This document shows, in pieces, positions 1 through 11,692 of a DNA stretch of 64,000 nucleotides. Position numbers and translations under genes: made by a program. Under the pieces are notes generated by a model that worked only from the letters and a program-made list of their open reading frames with translations, made no database searches and was not told the DNA's origin. Position 1 is the first letter of the stretch. Each line of letters opens with the position of its first letter. Source of the stretch: Silene conica (taxonomy: Eukaryota > Streptophyta > Magnoliopsida > Caryophyllales > Caryophyllaceae); NCBI GenBank assembly GCA_029255685.2, contig CM055313.2:29508579-29572578 (forward strand), written 5' to 3'.

Positions 1-1830
1 AGTCTAGTCAAAATGTTATCTTTTCTCTTTAAATTATTTTGAAAGTATTTCCTCCTTGGGGATGCTGGGGTATTGGAGTTGTTTTTGGTGTAATCCAGGA
101 CCTAAACTATAAAAGGTCCGTGATTGTTCTTCGAATTAACACTTTCTTTTATAGTTCCTTCTTTTTCTTCCCAGTTTTTGCTGAAATTATAGCTTGGTGA
201 TAAACCTTTATTTTATTCATGCATTGAGATTCCCAGGTATGTGGACACAGTCACTCCAGAGTACAAGCCAAAGTTCGAGGCCTTGGTTAGTACCATTTTT
301 TCTGCACTGCGAGTATCCCGGTTCCTGCCTTCAATTCTATATTTAGATTTCATTTTCATATTGTTTTGATCTGTCAATAATATTTCTGCACCTCTATGCT
401 TTTCCAATAGTGTCCTTTATAGTTTACCCTTGGCAAGTTTATTGCCGACGAGGACTTTGTAAACTTAAGATAAGACCTTGGCTTATTCCTCACGTGTTGT
501 TGGATCCGTTAAGAAGTTCTTCCCATGAAAGAGCCAACGTAAGACTCTTACAAGAATGGGGGTTTGGAGCCAACAAAGTTTGATGTATTTTGTTTTCATG
601 CTCTCATGAGTCCTGACTTATCTGATTTTATAGTGAAGTGTCCATTGGATTCAATTCCCGACATAATTTTCATTGTGGGTCATGCAAAGACAACCACTTT
701 GTGTTGTTAACAGTCTTAACATGAGGCCAGTGCTGCATACATTGGAACCCCTTATACCCCCACCTTCTAGTGGAGCCTCTGAGGCATTTGGGTATGTATG
801 TACTAATGTTGTTCTTGTTGTTATATGATTGTTTACTAAGGTGGTTTTAAATATATGATATTGAGGAATTCGTTTCCTTGGGACTTGGGGGAATAACTTG
901 GCATCTATTCTAGTCATTTTCTTTGCCAATATTTTTCTTGGCTTCCTTCTTGTTCTCACTTCTCTGTTGAAAGAACGTATTCTCTTACCCATTCCCAATG
1001 TCTCCCATTATGGCTTCGATTTATGATTTCTAATAGAGAGAGCGCGGGACAGTTGCGTACTTATTGGATGGAGGGTATGGGATTCCATGACAATGTTTTG
1101 GTGGATGTTCAAATTGCATTGGAGATCCTTCTCCTTTTAATTCTTATAGAGCAGTCCTTGCAGAATTCATGAACTTTTTTAGGCTTTACTTGTATATCTT
1201 GTCTATTATGGTGTTTTTTTGTCTATTTATTTTCATCATTTCGCCTATTTACGATGGGTTCAAATGATATCTTGTATATCAATCAGTGATATAAGTGGCC
1301 TGATCCTTTTCAGAGATCTACCACCAGCAAGATCAGAGACAGCTTCACTTGTAGAAGCATGCCGAAGTTGGCGACAAATAAACGTGAAATATATTTCAAG
1401 AGCAACGACACAAGCAAACCCACAAAGCACAAAGAGACCCAAGAAGCTTGTAAGGTGAAGTTGGCTCGATTCATTCTCGGTGTTATCCTGACTGCAACTG
1501 CTACGCCATTAAGCTTAAGACCGCCATGGGAACTATTTTGGGTAAATATAAGCCAAAATAATGTTTGTGTCGGCCCTGTGCCCAGACTCCGTCTTCTAGT
1601 TTGAAATGATGGAACGCATCTCAGCAAAGCCAAGACTTTAATTTCTGGAAGGGATCCCCGAGCGGTCCCTTTGTTTTCTTTGTTGCTGGACGATCAGTAC
1701 TTTGGCAAGATTGTTCTACATGTAATGGAATCATAATTTTCTTGTCTTTTTTTTATTATTGTTAGTTGTTGTATGTATTGGTTGTTTGGACGATGTAAAT
1801 GACTATTTCTTATCTTTTTTAATTTAATAC
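1..1830. other. Unidentified non-repetitive left flank
   Basis: I recognise no transposon ends or repeats here. Several short stretches look exon-like next to plausible splice sites, for example around 237-285 and 420-465, but no long reading frame links them and stops interrupt each one. The end of the region (about 1735-1830) is T-rich and resembles a 3' untranslated region or intergenic DNA. It may be the 3' end of a decayed or real plant gene on the plus strand. I cannot name it. Confidence 0.3.
1310..1458 (+). other. Possible terminal exon or remnant, unknown product
   Basis: After a pyrimidine-rich acceptor-like TTTTCAG near 1312 there is an open frame ending in a stop at 1456-1458. 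It encodes about 48 residues rich in Arg, Lys and Thr, ending in a basic tail (KRPKKLVR). The following 300 bases have no continuing frame. It could be the last exon of a gene whose other exons lie upstream, but I recognise no family. A minus-strand frame also overlaps, so coding status is uncertain. Confidence 0.2.
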
Positions 1831-1964
1831 TTATATTATTTCACCCAAAAAAAAGTTTGATCTTTTTTTTTGCGATAAAAAAGTTTGATCTTTTAATTAA
1901 TTTACATGTTATATCATTTGTGTCGTACCTCAATGGCTGAATCCGCAACAAATCGTCTAGTTTA

Positions 1965-2325
1965 TAGTTCATTGCAACATAAAAAAATTGTTGCCATAGA
2001 TTATAAACCTGATGCATTTAGGAGTCACATAAATTTTAAAAGTGTTGCAAGGCAAAAAAGTAAATGTTGCTATAATTAGGAAATAGTGTTGCATTCATAT
2101 GTTTCAAGTGTTGCATTTGAAAAGTGTTGCATTTTTAAAACGAATGCAACACAGGTAAAAAGTGTTGCGTTTTATCCAAAAGTGTTGCATGAAATGTTGC
2201 TCAAGGCTAATGCAACAAGACTTTAAGCAACATATTTAAAGGTGTTGCTTAAACCTTATAGCAACATTTTTATGGGTATATGCAACATTTTAAAGCCGTT
2301 GCAATAGGCTCATTTTGTATTAGTG
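1965..2325. mobile_element. CACTA-type transposon end fragment (subterminal repeats)
   Basis: The segment ends in ATTAGTG, the reverse complement of CACTAAT, which is the hallmark terminus of CACTA (En/Spm) transposons. Inward from this end the 8-mer GTGTTGCA and its complement recur at least ten times between about 2040 and 2310, as expected for subterminal transposase-binding repeats. No matching left end was found, so this is one end of a broken element. It abuts the Athila-like remnant at 2326 exactly. Confidence 0.6.
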
Positions 2326-2328
2326 ATG

Positions 2329-2340
2329 GGTCGGTCGACC
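2329..2340. repeat. Single GGTCGGTCGACC motif (Z)
   Basis: One copy remains. The X homologue at 22265-22297 has the pair, so the partner was probably lost at the CACTA junction. Confidence 0.8.
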
Positions 2341-3348
2341 TACCCGTCCATCACAGCCTGTTCGTTTCTTCCTCGGGAATCGTGCACCGATCTTGGTTAC
2401 TTGAGTGGCACTTCTAGCCACCAAAATCTCCCAGCTTACGCTGGTTTGGGGAGGTTTTTCTCATGCGCTTCATAATCCAGTGAGTTCTTTCCAGTTTTTC
2501 CTTGGTTTTTATTTTCCTTGCATCTTGTCTTTAATTTTGTGAAACCTTTACTTAGGCTAATGCACAATGGGGACATTGTGCGGGTTGGTTTGGGGAATAG
2601 TTTCGTGTCACATGCATTGCATTTTGTCACACGTTTATTGCATTTCCGTATTGCATCGTTCATTTCTTTTCCTTGCATATACAAAAAATCCAAAAAAATG
2701 GAAAAAATTCAAAAATTCCAAAAAAAATGCACGTTTATTTTAGCATTTAGGTCGAGTCGGAACGAGAGTATTTCAAGGATGATTTAGCTATCTTACATGT
2801 TTATGCCTTCTCCTTGCCTTGTCAATTTGTTTTAGTATGAGAGTCTTTTGCATATCCACGAGTTTTTGTCAATTTGTATATCTTGAGACTTGACTTATAC
2901 CTTGGCAACCTACTATACATTCTATGTTTTAGAGCCTTATTCCTGGTTTCATTCTTAAACCAGTTGTCTAGGATGTGAGTAGTACTCCCCTTGGAACATG
3001 TTACATCAATATGCATAAACATGAACTTGAATTGCTATATACTTGTTTTACTTCCTCGTTTTGTGAGTCTTGATACGTGCATTTGGGATCCTTTTCTCTA
3101 TTTTACCCATAAGCTTCACATAGCCAAAATTGCCTTTTTATTCCCCCAAAACTACATCCCATACTCAGCCTACCCTTCCAAGCTAGTATTTGTGGTCTTT
3201 GGTTTATTTTGAGGCATCTTGGTTTGTATGCTATCCTGAGCAAAAAGAGAAAAGAAGGAAAGGAAAGAAAAGAAAGAAAAGAACAGAAAAATTCAGAAAA
3301 GAAAGAAAGGAAAAGAAAAACGAAAAAAGTCAAAAACATACAGAAGTC

Positions 3349-3381
3349 AGTCGACCGACCACCATCATAGGTCGGCCGACC
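3349..3381. repeat. 12-mer pair, 9-bp spacer (Z internal)
   Basis: AGTCGACCGACC, nine bases, GGTCGGCCGACC. Same locus as 23319 in X, with a partly different spacer. Confidence 0.9.
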
Positions 3382-4025
3382 AACTGACAGGTTCAGAAAA
3401 TTAAAAATTCGTTCCAAATTCCTTTCTTTTATGTGTTATCACTCCCGTACCTCATACAAAAATATTTGGGAGTCCTTTTCTATTTAATGTGAAGAGTTGT
3501 GCCACAAAAGAGCACTTTCTTAATATCAAAAAGTTGTAAAAAGTTGTGAAATATGTTGTTGGGAATCGGTTTTACTAGCTTGGCTACTAACCCCACAAAT
3601 CCAAAAACATCTTAACCACTTTTTACCTTTGACCTCACATATCTTTCATTACCTCAATTGCATGTATCCGAGTCACTTAATGAGATTGTTATACAAAGTT
3701 CTAGAATTCTTGTTCATGTTAGATTGCAGGCATGTTTTCATGGGTCGCAGTTAGGTGAGTGTCTTTACAATATACTTCTTCCTATGTTTTACATATATTC
3801 ACCCTTTGCTTCATGAGTGTCTCGAGCGTACCGCGAGAGTCCATGGTATAAAGTCTCTATAGTCTCCAGTTTGCAAGTTTGACGAGTCTACAACTCGTTT
3901 GCATGATTCTAATACTTTCTCATTTTGCACTTGGTATTGGTTTAAGCTAACATGTAAATTTCGCTCTGAGATTGAAATCGTTCCATTAGTTAAGATCGAG
4001 TCTACTTCTTGCTTGAGGGCAAGCA

Positions 4026-4045
4026 AGGGTTTGGTTTGGGGAATT
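4026..4045 (+). other. Polypurine tract of element Z
   Basis: AGGGTTTGGTTTGGGGAATT lies directly before the TGATGCGTG start of the LTR. The same sequence precedes the 3' LTR of X, so it is the plus-strand priming tract. Confidence 0.7.
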
Positions 4046-4315
4046 TGATGCGTGTCTATTTTATAATGTTTTACATCTATTTTTACACGCATTTTGTCGC
4101 TCATTTACTATGTTTTAGCCATAAATTCCCAAAATTCGTGCACTTTCGTATTTTCATGCACTTTTGCAGATTTGTGCGGAAAAAGGACGATTTTGCACCA
4201 AACTTATGCCCTCGAGATTTTTGCATAAATAAGGAACGAAGAAAGTCAACTGGAATCACTAATCAAGTATCAAAAGTCAAACCGAGACGAATCAAAACAA
4301 TCTAACACGGAAACG

Positions 4316-4348
4316 GGTCGACCGACCTACTATTTGGGTCGGCCGACC
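4316..4348. repeat. 12-mer pair, 9-bp spacer (Z LTR)
   Basis: GGTCGACCGACC, TACTATTTG, GGTCGGCCGACC. Confidence 0.9.
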
Positions 4349-4396
4349 AGGCCTCTGTTATGGAAAGCCCAGAAAAACTCCTAAAGCCCGCAAACA

Positions 4397-4429
4397 GGTC
4401 GACCGACCCACAAAGTAGGTCGACCGATC
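4397..4429. repeat. 12-mer pair, 9-bp spacer (Z LTR)
   Basis: GGTCGACCGACC, CACAAAGTA, GGTCGACCGATC. Confidence 0.9.
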
Positions 4430-4927
4430 TCCGCACAGATTCAGAACAATTCCGAAGCCCATCAACGTATTAGAGTTTTAAGGAAACTCTTTATTTTCCA
4501 TCTATTTAAGCTAGATTTCGTATTAGGGTTAATCATTCAGTTTCCAATATAGTTTTGCTCAAGCTTTAATTTAGTTTTATCTTTAGTTTGTAATCTTTCA
4601 ATAATTCTCAACACTTTTAGTTTGTTCTTCAATCTTTCAACAAGCATTCAATAAAGTTTGTTCCTTTCTGCCTTAATACGATTTCTGGTAATTACTCTCT
4701 TAATTTAGTTTCATTATTGTTCTTATTATTATTGCATTCGGTTAAGATAGAATCCCAAGCTTTATTATTGATTGCATGTTTAGATTATCATTCATTATGT
4801 TCTCCATGTTAAATCTCGTTTTCATTGTTGTTTTAGTAATTATGCGTAGCTAAATACATATGTTCAGATGTAGGGAATGAATATGCATAGGTAATAGAAT
4901 TCCGAGACCGGCCTGTAGTAGAGCCGT

Positions 4928-5001
4928 GGTCGGCCGACTCAAATAATAGGTCGGTCGACCAAGGCGGTGGTCGGCCGACTGGACTAGCCGGTCGGTCGAC
5001 C
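4928..5001. repeat. Four 12-mers in a row (Z LTR)
   Basis: Starts at 4928, 4949, 4969 and 4990, spacers of 9, 8 and 9 bases. GGTCGGCCGACT alternates with GGTCGGTCGACC. Confidence 0.9.
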
Positions 5002-5593
5002 CACTCGCGTTCGTATTCCGTTCGTTTTAATTCGTAAATTATAATACCCTACAATGAGACTGAAAGGAGACTTGTAGATGTTAGTAATGACTTCCCCAAG
5101 ATTGAAAGATACGGGGAGGGCATTGGTTTACACCTTAAGACGACTAGGTTACTCAAGACTGAAAGGTATGTGACCTAGAATTTAGGAATCACCTTTATTG
5201 TTGACACCCAATAATTGTGAGACCTAGGAACTAATAGCATAGGTCGAAAGGAGCTATTAGGTACCATAGACCGAAAGGATATGTTACACCCCTTACGCGA
5301 CTGCAATACATGTTGACCTTAGGATTTATATTATCTTAGTTATTTGTTACCCAAACATCCTAGCATCCCTTTTTATATAGTTTTAATCTTATCTTTATTT
5401 TCTTGTTTTATTCTTATCTTTGCTTTAGACTTAGTAATCAACCCATCAAAACCCTTAAAATTGTTACTTTAAACATAAACATCAAACAATAAACATTCCC
5501 CACCTCCTTGTGGTTCGACCCTGACTTTCACTATCTATAGTTTAAGTTTAGGAATTATAAATTTATCTTTGGTACCCTCAACGACGGGCATCA

Positions 5594-6863
5594 GGACCAC
5601 CGTTGGTGGCAGTAAAACAGCCACAAATGTCGACAGTTAACAACGTCGTTATACTCTGTTTCGTGTTCCCTTACTTTCAAATCGTGTTTTCGGGTTTAAT
5701 CTTTTTGTGGGTTCATGAGTACTGGTAATAGGGTGTTAGTAGGTGGTGTTGGTGATGGCAGGGTGGTGTGTGGTGGTCGGTAGAGTCATCGCTAGTGGTC
5801 TGTTTAGGGGCTATAGATGGTACAGGAACAAGGGCAATGGCGTAAGTGTGTGGGCGTGTGTGAGGACGGGTTTGTGACGGCTGTCTCAGATAGTTTGGCG
5901 AGGGTCGAAGCCTGGTGGTTTACACTAGGGAGTTGGGGGTAGTGTTTAGTGTCGAGGGTGGTACTAGGTGGTGGATACTGTGGTGGTTTTGTCGTGGTTA
6001 CAGGCAGGCTGCAGAGAAGAGAACAAGGGGTTGCAGTACGTTGTCGCGAGCGGGGGGTTTTGTTGCTTGTGTCAAGGGCTGGTGTGGTCGTGTTACGGGC
6101 TGTGGTTAATGTCAGGAGGTGCACCGTGGTGCAGAGGTGGTAGCCACCGTGTTGTGATGGTGGTAGGGGTGGCTTAAGGGACGTCGAAGGGGCTGGAAAG
6201 TAGGCTGGTCAGGGGTTTCGGTTTCGGTTTCGGGGCTGTCGAAGTTATACGTTGGGTAGTGTTATCGTTGTCATGTGTGATGTGTTTGTGTTGTGTTATA
6301 CTTTGTTAAAATTATTATTATGTTATCATTACTATTAGGATTAAGTATTATTATTATGTTATTATCACATGTTATTGTTATTGTTATTGATTCTATTATT
6401 ATTATTACTATTAGTACCATATTAGTAGTTTTGTTTGTTGTTTTGTCTTTCTTTTTCTTCTTAATATTAGTAGCATTGTTTACATAGTTGTTCCTATTGT
6501 GGGTATTATTATTATTAATATTAATATTAGTATTATTATTATTCTTATTATTATTATTGTTGTTGTTAATAATGTTAATGTTGACATGATTATTATTATT
6601 AGTATATTTGCTCATGTTGTTGTTTACTCAAGTTGTTAAGTAAATTCTATACAAGAATGTGACGGTTATCAATAGTTCAATTATATTTTGTATGTTCGCT
6701 TATTTAATGGAGTTAGTTATAAAAGAAGTAAAGTCGGGTTGGTTAAGTTAATTGAAGTAGTCATGTTTAATACGGTCTCGTTAGGCGCAATATATTATTT
6801 AAATTGTTAATTTGAATAATTGATTTGCTTACGTATTTATATTAGTTAGTGATTACGTATATT
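5594..6863 (+). repeat. Y LTR 1, first segment
   Basis: This is collinear with 45314-46589 of the intact Y LTR and with the third LTR from about 50667. It includes the G-rich stretch at 5720-6200 and a TTA/TAT-rich stretch (6300-6620) whose apparent Asn- or Ile-rich reading frames come from simple repeats. It is interrupted after the bases ATT at 6861-6863 by the CACTA transposon and continues at 14957. The first ~850 bases of this LTR are missing. Confidence 0.85.
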
Positions 6864-6879
6864 CACTAGTAGAAAAAGT

Positions 6880-7210
6880 CTCATTGACATCGCTTATTTT
6901 GCCCCATTTACATCGCTTTTTGGCGATGTATCTGGGGGCGACATTTAGAGTATTTTTTTCCTTTACATCATTTCTAAACCGATGTAAATAGTATACCATT
7001 AACATCGATTATAATTGAAAAGTGATGTTAATAGTATACCATTAACATCAGTTATAAGTGAAAAGCGATGTTAATAGTATACCATTAACATCGGTTATAA
7101 GTAAAACCGATGTTAACTACATTTAATAACATCAGTTTTGGTGCGGAACCGATGTAAATATCAACCTTCTTTACATCATTTATGTACTAAAACCGATGTA
7201 AATAGGTATT
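6880..7210. repeat. CACTA left subterminal repeats
   Basis: Short ACATCG...CGATGT dyads recur. Three consecutive units of about 43-54 bases starting ACCATTAACATC (near 6997, 7039 and 7081) each contain an inverted ACATC/GATGT pair. These match the subterminal transposase-binding arrays of CACTA elements. The same motifs recur at 14690-14935. Confidence 0.75.
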
Positions 7211-7289
7211 TTTTTAATTAAAAAAAATACATTTGAGGTGTGAAAAACACCCCAAATGAGAGCTGTAATCATTTATAAAAATATATTCC

Positions 7290-7515
7290 GAAAACCCATA
7301 ATTTATAAATATACTCTAAATTATAATAAACGTGTTTTCAACATAAATATTCTTAGATCAATACAAAAGAATACTTGTACAACACTTCCGACAATGATAG
7401 AAGATACAAAATGTAATTAAAACACTAATATAACACGAGTAGTGTAATACACCTAGATTGTTCCATATATTTGAGCTCCGTCTAACTAGCGTCGAGTTTC
7501 CAGCTTGGAAAGGCT
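7290..7515. repeat. Internal direct repeat in CACTA, copy 1
   Basis: The block from ATTTATAAATATACT through TTTGAGCTCCGTCTAACTAG to CAGCTTGGAAAGGCT recurs, diverged, at about 8523-8730 in the same orientation. It is an ancient internal duplication of transposon cargo. No coding function was recognised. Confidence 0.7.
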
Positions 7516-7599
7516 CCTGCAACCACACAAACTTAGACAAATATCCAAAAGAAAAGATGTGAAAACTATTGCAACCTTAAAAATGTATAACAATGACAA

Positions 7600-7975
7600 C
7601 AAAAATGGATTTAGCATAATCTGCTGGCATTTCCATGAAACCAAATGTGGAAACCCAGGTCTCACTTAGCATAGCTAAACCTGGTAGGATCAAGCTTTCA
7701 GCGCCCAGCTCAACAAGCATCTGAAAAGGAACAAAATGGATGTTTGCCATTTAACAAAGGAAAACCACGACAATAGAAAATGTTAATTGGGTGACAAATT
7801 TTGCAATTTATAAGAGGGTTTGAGGGACTTCTATATCAATACCTAATTATTTAATCACTCAAAGGCAGAAATAAAACTGAACGTGCTCAAAGACATTACC
7901 TTTTCTACCTCATGTAGAAGCAGGACGGCGATACTTGAAACGTGTAGCTATTAGCGGCATTTCGGTAACCTTTTG
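7600..7975 (-). pseudogene. Captured PHD-finger/GNAT (IDM1-like) gene fragment
   Basis: On the minus strand two exon-like pieces translate to segments typical of the acetyltransferase domain of plant PHD-finger GNAT proteins (IDM1 and relatives). The first (about 7972-7897) reads EMPLIATRFKYRR, the conserved 'EMP-ATR-YRR' acetyl-CoA loop region. The second (7722-7618), after a TTTTCAG acceptor, reads MLVELGAESLILPGLAMLSE followed by TWVSTFGF, the conserved 'LGVEKLILP...TW...FGF' block. The usual QGMC after YRR is lost and a stop follows, so it is broken. The family is a histone acetyltransferase-like regulator of DNA methylation. The match is by recalled family pattern, not a search. Confidence 0.6.
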
Positions 7976-8522
7976 ATCATGGGTTATGAATGCAATGTAA
8001 TACACCAAAATTAAATGTCACATCTATTGAACAAATAAGGCATTAGTAGGAAAAAAGCTAAGCCATTGACATCGCAATGTTAACAATACGGGTGATGGAT
8101 ACCTAAGTCAAATAACTTATAAAACTATTATCACCAAGAGACCAGCCAAGTGAGCCAACAGTATATAGACTCTGGCCTTATATAGACTGGCAAGAGGATA
8201 CCTAGCGCCAGCATGCTGGGAAACAACTTGAGTTATATCCCCCGTGAACAAGGCAGAATAAAACTGCAGTAGTCATCAAAGTAGGATACAACTGGTGCCA
8301 ACATAGTTGAACCATTCACGAGGCTGATGTGGGAAATCATAATCATACATATTCGGAATATAGCTTGCATATATCATCAATATTCATAATTAAAAAACAT
8401 TTAGCAAAATTATTAAATAAAGCAAAATAGAAATGCAAAATCCAATAATAACCAAAATATCATAGCAGAGAATACGCGCCAAGGTTTAGCAAACTCCAAT
8501 GACATATACACTCAAGTATCGG

Positions 8523-8735
8523 ATAATTTATAAATATACTCAAATTATAATAAACGTGTTTTGAACATAAATATTCTTAGATCGACAAAAAAAAATACCT
8601 GTACAATACTTCCGACTAAATAATGATAGTAAGATACAAGATCTAATTAAAAAACTACTTCCTAATTTGTTCCATATATTTGAGCTCCGTCTAACTAGTG
8701 TCAGAGTTTTCAGCTTGGAAAGGCTTACTCCCATG
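8523..8735. repeat. Internal direct repeat in CACTA, copy 2
   Basis: This is the second, diverged copy of the block at 7290-7515, with small indels (for example near 8585-8600). The 7600-8520 region between the copies holds the PHD/GNAT fragment. Confidence 0.7.
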
Positions 8736-8739
8736 TCTA

Positions 8740-9958
8740 AAGCAGCCAAGTAATGTCAAATACGGACTAACATTTTATTTTAGAGTGTCATGTACTCATG
8801 TTATTCGAGTGTATGGTTTCAAAATGGAAATGTCCAACATAGCTCCTATACCAGGTCTTTTTCTCCTACGTAAATGAAAATTCATTAAGAATGCTACATT
8901 TCCTAAAAACGTTCAATCAAGGTTGACTAAAGGAAGGTCCACTTACAGAACTAATATCAACAATGTCAGCAGAAGACTGGATTTCAATAATCAGTTCACG
9001 ATCTCGGGTTCCACCTCTATCTTCTGCCATTAAGGCCAACATTAAATCTTGTTTATCTACTTACTGAAAATGAGTACAACTTGATGAGTACGCTCTATCA
9101 TTGTCCCAAGAGATGTAGGGCTTTTAACTGACACGAAAAGGCCATCTGACTAGACATGATTTACCTTCAAATCGGCCTGTTGAATTCATCTACCAAGCAT
9201 ACTATGTTCTGATTGCAGTAAGAATTGTATTAACTCATACTCAAGATTGCAGTAAGAATTGTATTAACTGACTAGTAATTCACAGAATATAGCAAACACA
9301 GGCTATAGGAATAGGCTATAACAACATGCAGAAGTTAGTAATAGTTATATAAAATGACTAAGTAATCTCAATGTTCATTTTTCACAAGATTTCATTAGTG
9401 ATCTTACAAAGTTATACTTTTCTTTTCCTATTTCCACATCCAACTGATTTTTGATAAAAACGGTGTTTCAAAAACGAATGAATTTAAAATATATACATAC
9501 CTAAATTCAAAAAATTGTTTGCACAAATCTGTTTTGCAAAACAACCTTTTTAAATCAAATTTTTTTGAACATGAAAAAGTAGTATTGCCAGCCAAAAAGT
9601 TGTAATGCTTAGATATCAATGATTCCACTAACCTGACCTCAGCTCCTGATTCAAAGAAAATTCAATTAACTACCAAATTTATAATTAAGAATGTCTTATT
9701 AAACTCAAAATTATCAAAATGGGGTAAACTTACTGGCTAAGAAATCTTGTTTGTGCTGCTGATACATGAATGAGTCAGATGTCCCATAGCTGAATCATTT
9801 ATTCATCTATCTATTCAGGTTTAAAATTCACCCACCAAAATCCATATGGCTGACTTCTTCCTCCTATATATACCTCTCTTTGGTATAACATATATAAAAT
9901 CAAGCAAAAAACAAAAGCGTAAAAATGAAATGTTTCGGAGGCCTTCAAATCAAGGAGT
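8740..9958. other. CACTA cargo, no recognised gene
   Basis: AT-rich DNA between the second internal repeat and the GEM-like fragment. On the minus strand around 9055-8945 a short open stretch (reading MAEDRGGTRDRELIIEIQ) could be another captured exon, but I do not recognise its family. GTATTAACT-containing direct repeats of about 25 bases occur near 9215-9265. Confidence 0.4.
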
Positions 9959-10647
9959 ATGAAGAACATGCTTGGAGATCATGTTCTTCAAAATGGGTTG
10001 TCTAGGCTAAATTATGATCAACCTACAAACTACAATATGAAATTATTGCCTCTAACTTCTGGCAATGCTGAGAAGTCATTAAGTTTGAGGCAGACGAAAA
10101 AAGAATCGTTTTTCAGCACAATGAACAAGATTGGTATGTTAATTAGAACTTCAAGAACCCTATTGTTTAATTATTTTGCATGAAAATTTTAATGAGTTTA
10201 TTACCTGAGAACTTTGTACTGATGTTTGCTCCATTATTGTAAATCACAGTCAGGGGAAAGCTGAGATCATGAGAAGACAAAGTTTTCAGGGGAATATTTA
10301 GTGTGAGAGAAGGAGATCAGTTGTTGAAGGCCTCTCGTTGCTGTTTATCCACAACAGCTGGTCCAACTACAGGTCGATTGCTCATCTCGACAGACAACGT
10401 AGCTTTCTGCAGTGACAAGGCTATTGCTAAAGTCTCATTCCCGACCGGAGATTCTGTAAGATTTTATTACAAAGTTGTGATTCCCCTCGGGAAGATCCAG
10501 AGATTCAACCAAAGAGAGAATAGGAAGAAGCCTTCACAAATGTATCTCCAAGTAGTGACGACAGATGCCTTTGAATTCTGGTTTATGGGATTCCTGATTT
10601 ACAGGAAAACGTTCAACTGTTTGCAACAAGCAGTATCACAACCTTGA
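9959..10647 (+). pseudogene. Captured GEM-like (GRAM domain) gene, broken copy
   Basis: Exon 1 (9959-10133) starts MKNML and ends FFSTMNKIG at a GT donor. An intron of 116 bases ends TCACAG at 10249. Exon 2 (10250-10646) restarts in phase and soon meets a stop near 10271, where the usual 'GKLSLGARILQVGG' segment is deleted. It then reads FSVREGDQLLKASRCCLSTT and a full GRAM domain, with AGP near the start, ISTDNVAFCSDKAI, YYKVVIPL, NQRENRKKPSQMY and EFWFMGF, and ends normally with LQQAVSQ plus one residue and a stop. GEM-like proteins are GRAM-domain regulators linked to ABA response and epidermal fate. Retained intron and splice sites show a DNA-level capture by CACTA. The in-frame stop and deletion argue that it is non-functional. 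Confidence 0.8.
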
Positions 10648-10658
10648 TCTCACATTGA

Positions 10659-10949
10659 ATGAAATTTTTAGAGAAGGAAAACATTCTGATTTCCATACAT
10701 AAGTTAGGAAATGAATTTACTGTATATTCTACATCTTCACTATCTGACAATTATTTACCAACTCAGTTTTCTTTGAACTTAAAAGTTACAACTCTTAAAG
10801 GCTTCGATCCGAGCTTTATTTGTGTATCTGTAACACAACATCTTCAAGGGAAGCTTATCCTTCAATACTCCAACATCAAAACATGTGTTATCAAGACTAG
10901 AGGAAAAGTTTTGAATTTGACTGTTACCTTTGTGCCTCATACGACTTGA
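10659..10949 (+). other. Unrecognised 96-codon ORF after the GEM-like copy
   Basis: This open frame begins 12 bases after the GEM-like stop region and ends TVTFVPHTT. It shows a pattern of alternating hydrophobic residues suggesting beta strands, with two Cys, but I recognise no domain. It might be another captured exon with an apparent start, or 3' flanking DNA that is open by chance. Coding status is unproven. Confidence 0.25.
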
Positions 10950-11333
10950 AAACGCTTGAATCAAACTTGTTTGACCCACCTTTAACTATTAACATAAAAA
11001 CGACAGTACCCTAAAAGAGGAAGGAGGAATTTGCTATCTCCCTAATTCAACTAACCTCGGTAGAAAATGAATTATCTCCCAATTGACTGAAATTTAATTA
11101 AAAGCTCTAACCTAAAACTTAATAACTGTACCATAATATGATAATAAAAATCGAATCTCTAAACCCAAATTGATAGAAAATCGAAATTCAGTGACAATAA
11201 TCGAGATCAAATCTTCAAAAAAGAGATTAGTTCGATAACTTAAAAAAGATTGAACGATATTTTTTTACCTGATTGTGAATTGGAAGTTGACGAACTGCAA
11301 CGAAGTGGCTGTCAGCGATAACAAGGTGGTTAT

Positions 11334-11621
11334 TATTAAACCATCCAACCAAAGTAACCCTCCAAGATTCCATCCACTAAATAAGGAAACAAATTATGCA
11401 ATCCCATGCATTCATACGTGATCTTCTATGGCTCAACTACTACCTTACTTAGTCAATTATTCTCTCCTTATTTTACTTATTTGTTACCTTAGTCATCTCT
11501 AACTATTAAGGAGAATATTCTCCATTAGTTAGCATATACTTGTATCTTCCAGTATATAAACTCATGTACACTTCGTTTGTATTTATTCAATATCATAATA
11601 TTAATTCTCATATTATTTACA
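11334..11621 (+). repeat. Copia 5' LTR (TA...CA ends)
   Basis: The LTR starts TATTAAACC and ends TTATTTACA. The starting dinucleotide is TA, not TG, and the 3' LTR shows the same. A TATA-like TATATAAACTC lies near 11554, a plausible promoter start about 60 bases before the end. Confidence 0.88.
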
Positions 11622-11632
11622 TGGTATCAGGT
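11622..11632 (+). other. Copia primer-binding site
   Basis: TGGTATCAG directly follows the LTR end and is complementary to the 3' end of initiator tRNA-Met, the normal Copia primer. The usual extension GAGC is diverged here to GTTT. Confidence 0.8.
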
Positions 11633-11692
11633 TTCTTATCGATCCTCATACTCATAACCATTTCCGCTGCTATCACCACTTACGAAACACCC

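Larger units (their letters stand above)
2326..4045 (+). mobile_element. Athila-like element Z, 3' internal remnant
   Basis: This stretch is collinear with 22261-24013 of element X: both share the motif around CTTACGCTGGTTTGGGGAGG (2434 and 22392), the A-rich GAAAGAAAGG-like purine tract (3240-3330) and the same 3' end running into the LTR. It therefore represents the non-coding region between the last ORF and the 3' LTR of an Athila-like retrotransposon. The 5' LTR and gag are absent, cut off at the CACTA fragment. It carries one single and one paired GGTCGNNCGACC motif. Confidence 0.75.
4046..5593 (+). repeat. Athila-like 3' LTR (element Z)
   Basis: The LTR begins TGATGCGTGTCTATTTT and ends CAACGACGGGCATCA, the same start and end style as both LTRs of X (15527 and 41639). 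It is about 1.55 kb, slightly longer than X, with a diverged central part. It carries two two-copy GGTCGNNCGACC clusters and one four-copy cluster. After its end the sequence resumes inside Y LTR 1 with GGACC, which matches 45314 of the intact Y LTR, so Z inserted into Y. The left copy of its target site is lost. Confidence 0.8.

Noticed and set aside
6271-6615. Asn-rich 114-codon frame (and copies at 45991 and 51345), with Ile/Val-rich frames opposite
   Set aside because: Pure product of TTA/TAT simple repeats in the Y LTR; length and sequence vary with repeat number among the three copies.
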